Source of the DNA: Dermacentor variabilis
Lineage: Eukaryota > Arthropoda > Arachnida > Ixodida > Ixodidae
Length of the DNA stretch: 64,000 bases
Direction: 5' to 3'
Assembly (NCBI RefSeq): GCF_050947875.1
Contig: NC_134572.1
Span: 121,267,105-121,331,104 of the forward strand
A program made the translations under genes and the position numbers. The stretch's first letter is position 1; each line of letters begins with the position of its first letter. Positions 57,161 through 64,000 of the stretch are shown here, piece by piece. The notes under the pieces are model-generated. The model made no database searches. It saw only the letters and a list, made by a program, of their open reading frames with translations, and had not been told where the DNA came from.

Positions 57161-59020
57161 GAACACCCCTCGTATTCTTTAAAGCTTAGTACGTTGCAAA
57201 TAAAAAGTAAAAGCAGAAGCAATATCCTTGACAAGCACTAAAACACGCGAAAATACTTAAGCACTGTGAAAATGACTGAATCTATGCCGCCTATGTGCGT
57301 GTGCGAGCACGTTTTCTCAGCTAAATATGTGTGGGTAATGTTGTGCACATTATGTGTGTGCGTTCGTAGGTGTGTGCGTGTGTTTGTGATCGGGCGTGCG
57401 TGAGAGCGAACTGGATATCGACGTGCCCCCCCTCCCCCCCCCCTCCCCCTGAAATTTCTCGTGTTTTCTGTGCGGTGCCGAGTACCGGAGACTGCAGCAC
57501 TAACAATTGTGGGGCGTTGGAATTTAAATTCATGTTGGCGCTTCGTAGACCATAATTCGTTTATTTAAGACTTGTCCACACATGAGGCAACACGTGAAGC
57601 ACCGCCTACATTTCCTGTATCTGATTCCTGGCTTTGTACGACTATTTGGACATATATTCGCGTGACCCAATAAGCCAGCAGCAACAATTGCACAAAATTT
57701 AGCAAGGCCAGCGCACACTTCGAAATATTATATTTCTGTCAAGTTCCTTCTTAGAGAAAACGTTAAATAATCCAGAGGTGGCGCAGATGCACTTATTTAT
57801 GTTTCATGCGTAAACCATAGCTACCGTGGCAAATTAGGCCATTTTTGGGGTTACCAAAAAAAAAAAAAAAGAAAAACTCTGGTACCGAGAACTTCAGCTA
57901 CAACAAAAGGAAAAAAGATTTTCTGTGCCCTCTAAGGCAGACGCACGGCAAGTTTTCCTTTTCTTGTCTTTCAAAGAGCAGTATTTCTGTCAACCGTGGT
58001 GCTCTCAGCAACATTTTTGCCGCAAGAAGAGAACCTATGTACACATGGATGCGTGCCTTATACCTTCCAAAGCTGCACTCCAAATGTGAATCCTTTGGCT
58101 TTCCAAGAGAAATGCAGTTAACGAAAATTCGCTTTATTGTGGAGCCGAAATTAACTTGCATTTGGCCTGCTACGTGTGCCGCACTGCTGGAACAGCAATG
58201 CATTTCTATGCCTTCAAAGTGACAACACTGTGTTCTAGAGCAAATCTCATTTCGCCTTCATAATTGCGTTTCATCGAGCGCACCTAACTTTAGAAACATT
58301 GTTCTAGCAAGAGGGCGAACAAGGAAGACTTCTTTTTCCGGCAGAGTGCCTGCAAAATTTAATTACGGAAATGCTCTTGCTGGAGGACGGCGCCGAAAGA
58401 ACGCCAGGAAGATGGAACGTCAGATCTAATTTGCCGTCTCAAATCGTGCCGTATACAGGAGCTAAAGAAAATCACGTACGAGATAAGGTACTTCCATAAT
58501 GCAGCACCAGACTCTCTCCTGCTACAAAGTCAGACATAAATTGCATTTCGCGCATTGTGAAGGATGCATAATTTGAAGAACGCGTCTCTATTCAGCAGCA
58601 AGTAACACATAAATCCTTCTTGCGCTATATTCAAAGAAAGTTGATCAGACGCCAGCCCACAAGATAATGAGTAAGCTGATATCATTGTTAGATTCGTACG
58701 GAACAGCATTCTATTCCATAGACGCTCTTGTCTAAGCCCGTTCTATCTTGGCATGCCGACTTGTTTTTTTTAACCTTCAAGTTCTAAGTTGCTGACACTA
58801 CAATGAAAATGTAATTTAAAACATGAACGTCCAAGCGTATCAAACACTGAATCATATAGTGTGCGAGAATTTATTCCACTGCATCGCAAGACGCTTCTCT
58901 TGGCTAAATAACATTAGCAACCAGAATACTGGCGGATCGTTAACGTTATTGGTTGCATACTATTCACAAAGACAATGTCTTTCTTGGCGAGATACCGTAA
59001 TTTTTTCAGTATCGGATATG
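57161..59020. other. No gene recognised
   Basis: Overlapping open frames of about 100-125 codons at 57845-58222 on both strands have no motif. There is a C-rich run near 57425-57449. Confidence 0.35.
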
Positions 59021-59024
59021 TTTC

Positions 59025-59245
59025 TAGCTTCTTTCGTGGCCCGGCCACGGAGTGGGAGACTCCGAATAATTTTGAACAGCTGTGACCAAATTTGGAGCAG
59101 TTATCACTCAATGCAAGATACGCAACTGCCTTTTGCATTCCGCTCCATAAAATTGTGGGCGCCGTTTCCGGGATTTTACTGGCGACCTGGAGCTTAGTAG
59201 CACTACGTCACTAACATTGTAATATCGCGGTGGATTTGATTATGA
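59025..59245 (-). mobile_element. Decayed tRNA-derived SINE (Ruka-like)
   Basis: The order of the SINE is still readable: 'ggccacggagtgggagactccgaataattttgaac', then 'ccgggattttactggcgacc' and 'gcttagtagcac' near 59170-59200, ending in 'cgcggtgg'. It is heavily mutated, so it is the oldest SINE copy here. Confidence 0.6.
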
Positions 59246-59639
59246 TGACGATTGTGAGGTCATCAAGCCGCTATAAGGCGTTATCATAAAGACAGTCTCA
59301 AGGGGCTTTACCACTGGCAAAGTTAACGTCACCAACAATTGATTTCAGGAATTCATGAAAGAGGCTCTCAGATTGCATCAGCTCAGCACCGGCTTAGTAC
59401 CCACCGCAACTAAAGGAGAACACTGTCAGCCCCTTCTTGAGATTCGTACCCCAAATCTGAAATTGTAGCTACGTTTGTTACCATGGCATACACTGCCTCT
59501 TGCCATTAAAAAGCTTTAGCATAGCGTTTGCAGAATTACGTACGTAAAGCGCAAGCACTTTCCCGGGAGGTTGCGGTGCGCATAACTTCAAGACATTTAG
59601 TTTAACCGTTTGAGAACACAAGCGCAAGGAAGGAAATAG

Positions 59640-59870
59640 AAACTTAGAACGACAGAAAGCTGAGCTAGTTGGTAAGGATTCATAATGGAAAGAAGGGGTA
59701 AGGCGTCCAGACATTGACACAATAGAAGGGGACAACACGAACGCCGATTACTGTCAACTGAAGGAAGCACTGACGCAAAAAGAAAAGCTATTGGGCGTTC
59801 GTGTTGTTCACTTCTCTTGTGTCCGTGTCTGCATACCCCTTCTTTGCACCAGGAAATAGAAAACAGGGCG
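59640..59870. mobile_element. Two Penelope-like 3' tails head to head
   Basis: 59640-59765 read on the minus strand and 59765-59870 read on the plus strand both contain 'cgttcgtgttgt...cttct.ttgtgt...gtctg..c.cc...ccttcttt' type sequence, as in 33385-33470. They meet near 59765 in inverted orientation. No coding part is attached. Confidence 0.55.
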
Positions 59871-62160
59871 CAGTGTGGTGCCTCGGGCAAAACATATACA
59901 AGCCAAGACAATGCATTAGGAAACTACCCTACCGTTTCCATGCCGACGAGGCTCATTAGGCTTATGGACTCTGTAATCTCCATACAATCCCAGAAAACTG
60001 GACGTGCTAAGCGCGCGTAACAAACGTTTCAGGTGAATTTAGAGGAAACAAAAGCCCGTTTTTTGCAGTTACTCGCCGTCAACGACTGCGAGAGCGTAGC
60101 GATCACGAAAATTCACGCTGAAGCGGGAACAATGAATGCCGCCATGTTCTCGACTACTTCTTCTACGTATCCTCTACGTAACCCTACTTTCTCGACCACG
60201 TATGCATTACGTACGAAAAACTAGCCAAACAACATAAGATAAGATATAAGATATCATAGAGTACGTAAACCGCTGAATCCACTAACCTACGGAGCGTACA
60301 CACTGAGGAAAACGCTATAGCTTCGCGCACGCAGTGCGCGTTACGTTTGGTTGCAGACGCTATTGTTGAACACTCAGTTATCTATCGCAAGTAATGAATT
60401 GAGAAACTCGTTGAATACATCTAAGATGACGCAAACGTAAATACTTTGTAACTCCATAACAGCATTGAAGTGTCCCGTCATTGAAATGCTTTTGCAATCG
60501 CATTCATCACTCCACTGACGGCTTCCAATGCACGGAGGTTTATGGAGAATTTTCGGGAGGTATAGAAACAATGCAAGAAAGTATAGTAGTTGAACAAGAG
60601 TCAACAGCTGAAGAGGCATATTACAAACAAAGGCTGATATGCAAACTATAAGTAGCGCTTCAATGGAGCAAAATCCACCCTGGTACAAAGGACTGTGAAA
60701 GTCGACATTGCACCAGAGAGTAATCTGATGTTCATGGCAAAACAATAGACAGAAAAAAGCTATATCGGCAGCACAACCGAACAATAATCATCGATGGTGA
60801 AATTTCTCACATTCTTATGCAGTAGTTACCCATAGAAAAGAGGATAAATAGACACATTGACAAGGAAAACCACTTTCAAGGTTTGTTGCCCCGGACGTGG
60901 TTATGCTGTGGTTAAGAGTAAGATTTAGGGATACCGGCGCACGCCTTCACGTGACGAGCTTTACGTTGTTGACTCCGCTGATGCGCAAATCTGGCTGGAC
61001 TTTAAATGTCAAAGTGGGGATTCCAGGCACCCGTAGACACATTACATTTCAGGGGACTTACATCTACAGAAGAATAACGCAAATTAATATTATGCAAAAT
61101 CTTCTAAGGGAAACGACGTTTGACGTTTACGCGCCACCATGTGTGTACTTTGACTTTCTTTACCTCGACAAGCATATCAGCTCATTCTTGTACGCGCTAT
61201 GCTGGTGAAAGAAACAGCACTCTGTTCTACCACCGAGCCCGTGATCACACGGTGGTTGAAAAAACAGTGGCTACAATGCTATAATACACAATATGTAGTC
61301 ATATATTACCGCGTTATCTTCCACCCACTCTACGGCCTCGTTCGTTTAACAATAACTTCATTTCCAACTTTTACAAAACGAATGAAGAATATTTAAATAT
61401 TTTTAGGCATCAATACTGGTAATGTACTTCAGAAGGACAAACTTTTGGGCTGGTTGGCCTGACATCAGGCCCCAGGCATAGGCATGCCACTCGCATTGCA
61501 GCGGGTAACTGAAGAGAAGTACACATTTATTTCAATACTTTTTTTCTTGTATTTCAAATAAAAGGCACCTCCCTGACAAGCAAGGATAGCACTAATGAAA
61601 ACCTTCAATACATACCACACTGAGGTTGAGGCTGTTCATGGTAAGCTCACCCCACTCGGAAGGGTCCACATATGCAGGCAAACAAAAGCTGAGCGAACGA
61701 ACACACCATATATTATGTTCCTTGCATCAAGCGCGGTGTATTGGCGACGAAACTCTGGCGAAGACGCGACTTTTCTAGTTAAGAGAACGAGTCCAACAGA
61801 CATGAAAAAGGGTATGTGGTCTCCGGCGAAAATAGGAGCTCTGGATGCACAACGGGGCAGCTCATTTATCGCCGTTCGCAGACACTCGTTATGAATTGCT
61901 TATGATTTTGTCGCGTATAGCGTCGCCAACTCTATCACCGCTTTTCGTCGCCCGCAAGAAAACTCTCCTTTGATCAATGGCCAAAAAAAAGGAATGGGGC
62001 CCATCGAAACACTGGATGTAAATGTGTAAGTGAGCTTTGTCTCACCTTGACAAGAATGCTCGCTTTTTATGTTCACAGGCGGTGATGTGTAAACAGTCCT
62101 CACGGGTGTCCGCTAAAATCGTGACACTTGCGCGCTCTAAAAGTTTCTTGTTGAAGTTGG
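59871..62160. other. No gene recognised
   Basis: Short open frames only, for example 60033-60224 after an acceptor-like tttcag and 60897-61208. None has a recognisable domain. Confidence 0.35.
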
Positions 62161-62164
62161 CCGG

Positions 62165-62300
62165 ACCACTGAATTGAATTTTTGGATTTAACGTGCCAAA
62201 ACCACAATTTTATTGTGCGGCACGCCGTGGCGGGCGACTCCGGATTAATTTCGACCACCAGGGGATCTGTAACGTGGCCCCAGTCCACGAGACACGAGCG
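62165..62300 (-). mobile_element. Partial tRNA-derived SINE (3' half)
   Basis: 'tttaacgtgccaaaaccaca', 'gcggcacgccgtggcgggcg' and 'ttcgaccaccaggggatctg' are the tail and body of the Ruka-like SINE. The tRNA-like head to the right is missing. Confidence 0.8.
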
Positions 62301-64000
62301 TTTTTGCTTCACAAGCTTCGAACGCGTTTGTAGAAAGGTAACGTATGGGTCTGTGCTTTTATGCCGTGGGTGCTTCATTTTAATTTCTTAAACATATCCT
62401 ATCGTATATAGCACAAGTCTACTTAGTAAGCTCAATTACTCGAAGAAAGAGACACTACGTATACTGAAAATCAAACTGCATTCTTCATTATTTAACGAAA
62501 TTTCACCATTCGACTTTTAACTAATCTCTTCCGCGTATACAAAATACACGAACCGAAGCAAGTGATTTCACAAGGCTCATCAACTTGAAACGATATTTAA
62601 AGCTAGAAACACGTTAGAGGAAAGCGCAGTAAAACATCTGGAAAAAAATTAATTGTAGTTTCGCTTACTTTTTAACAAAACGCCTTTTTAGGCATTGAAC
62701 TACAAAAATTGCTGCAACACCAATGCATTCAGTAAAACTAAGGGAATTCATATCTCGAAACTGGTATTATCCTTTAAGTTCATTCCGACTGGATATGACA
62801 TTCAAGGTAGCCGGCTACAAGTTGTATATTGCAGTGTTCCGTGAAGTAATTGGATCATGGCCTAGTTAGCGAAAATTTCCTAAGTATTCAAATATTCATT
62901 TTTGTTTCTTGTGCAAACAATGCCAGTCTCAGAGGGCAATCTTGCTCAAATAGTAGAACTGCGCTACATGCCACAGGTGACCTTTAAAAGTAACAGTAAC
63001 AATAAAAAAATAGAGAACACCCCCCCCCCCCCCCCCCCTGTACGATGAGTTATTGTTCCCTAACGCAGACAAGATATGTACTCTCTGGCAATACTTTGTG
63101 GCTTCAAATGTCTAACTATTTAAGTCAGTTTGCAGGGGTACCGATTGTCTGCTGCGTGAATGGTGCAGTAGCACTGGTGGGTGATTTTAAACAAAAAATC
63201 ATGCTGGACGAATAACACCCCCCACCCCCTCGTTTACGTATCGGGTAGGTTTCTAGCCTCATCCGTGGGCCAATCGCGTAGAATATACAGTCTGAAAATG
63301 CGCGCCAATCCTGCGGATAGCGCTGATACCAGTAGTAATCGTTCTCTCGATGGTACAGGCACCTGTAGTATTGATACCCGTGGTACCGTCATGCGGCACC
63401 AGTGGTATTAGTCACATTGGTACAACCGTGCAGTAGCACCCTCCAGTAGTACCTGTAGTAAGAAGAGAATTTTCGCTCTGTTCTCTCGTGACGGCTAGCG
63501 TTTTTGACACATTGTCGTCTGAAACGCTTCGAGCATCCCAGAATAAATATATGGTTCACGCACCCCGTCCACACCCCCAACTCGTCCAGGAAGACTCATT
63601 TTTCCGTCGACTCCAACTGGAAGCTGAACTGTCTTCGAACTTCTTTTGTTTTCTTGGCTTTGTTGCTAGTTCAAAGGTGGGGAAGGGCAAGCACGTTGAT
63701 CACATGATGCAACGACGATAACTTAATGAAGACGACGATAGACTGCTTTATTGGTCTGCGTAACAGAAAGGAAGATGGGACAGACGGATTGCCACAGCAA
63801 AGGAAGTTTAGAGCTCCTAAGAGGAAGATTTGCCTGTCAGCTTCCAATCTTAACACACAGTACCGAAGAAACAGGTTTTCTCGCAAACGTAAAACTCGAT
63901 GGGCTGTCGGCTGGAGGAAGCAGATTTTTTATTTAGGCCATCAGTATTTTCGCAAAAACTGTTCAATACTGCAGAATTTAAGGAATCTGAATACGCAGGC
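62301..64000. other. No gene recognised; C homopolymer and GTACC-rich patch
   Basis: A C run is at 63020-63039. Between about 63310 and 63460 short degenerate repeats of cagtagtacc / ggtaccg / ggtacaggcacc occur. Otherwise nothing is recognisable. Confidence 0.35.

Noticed and set aside
60033..60224. 63-codon frame after an acceptor-like tttcag
   Set aside because: It starts with GTG, has no recognisable domain, no paired donor and no poly(A) signal that I can link to it.

Overview
The window looks like nuclear DNA of a hard tick (Ixodidae, probably metastriate). Three things point there: the density of old and young retroelements, several copies of a tRNA-derived SINE that I recognise as the abundant tick (Ruka-like) type, and long CA, GATA and AAT microsatellites. 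This is recognition from memory, not a search. I see no operon, phage, CRISPR array, rRNA gene or bacterial feature. The only convincing host-gene sequence is one 31-codon terminal exon at 7354-7446 (+) with a long 3' UTR and AATAAA at 9753-9758.

Layout. 1-359 is an RTE-type LINE fragment with a folded-back end, next to copy 1 of a long dispersed repeat (here DR1). 2085-2290 and 9925-10245 are tandem arrays built on ACTCT/AGAGT palindromes, one on each side of the exon and of a degraded I-type LINE (A, 3975-6855, -). 11368-21240 is a nested stack that can be taken apart at base level. An old CR1/L2-like LINE 3' end (H) is split by a full-length I-type LINE (B, 11513-20900, 12-bp TSD). B is itself interrupted in its 3' UTR by the 3' end of another RNase-H LINE, and in ORF1 by a complete but internally inverted RTE LINE (16160-19398, 10-bp TSD).

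21850-31000 is a mosaic of dispersed repeats (DR1, DR3, DR4, DR2, then DR1 again). A CA tract of about 360 bp and a Penelope-like element carrying a GIY-YIG domain (32210-33345) follow. Next come an inverted DR3/DR1 copy, another DR1 copy and a 5'-truncated RNase-H LINE (E, to 39075). 39172-45119 is the best element in the window: a full-length I-type LINE (D) with a 14-bp TSD, intact ORF1, and ORF2 broken only by one in-frame TAA inside RNase H.

45133-64000 is sparser. It holds a second DR4 copy with a SINE, large microsatellites, a Ty3/gypsy integrase remnant hit by a MITE-like insertion, an old LINE fragment split by a SINE, Penelope tails arranged head to head, decayed SINEs, and several kilobases where I recognise nothing.

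The window therefore holds competing retroelement lineages rather than a cooperating gene set. Autonomous I, RTE, CR1/L2-like and Penelope elements supply reverse transcriptase, and the SINEs are likely parasites on one of them. The SINE 3' tail resembles the I-type LINE tail, which suggests the partner. The DR1-DR3-DR4 repeats are the least explained component.
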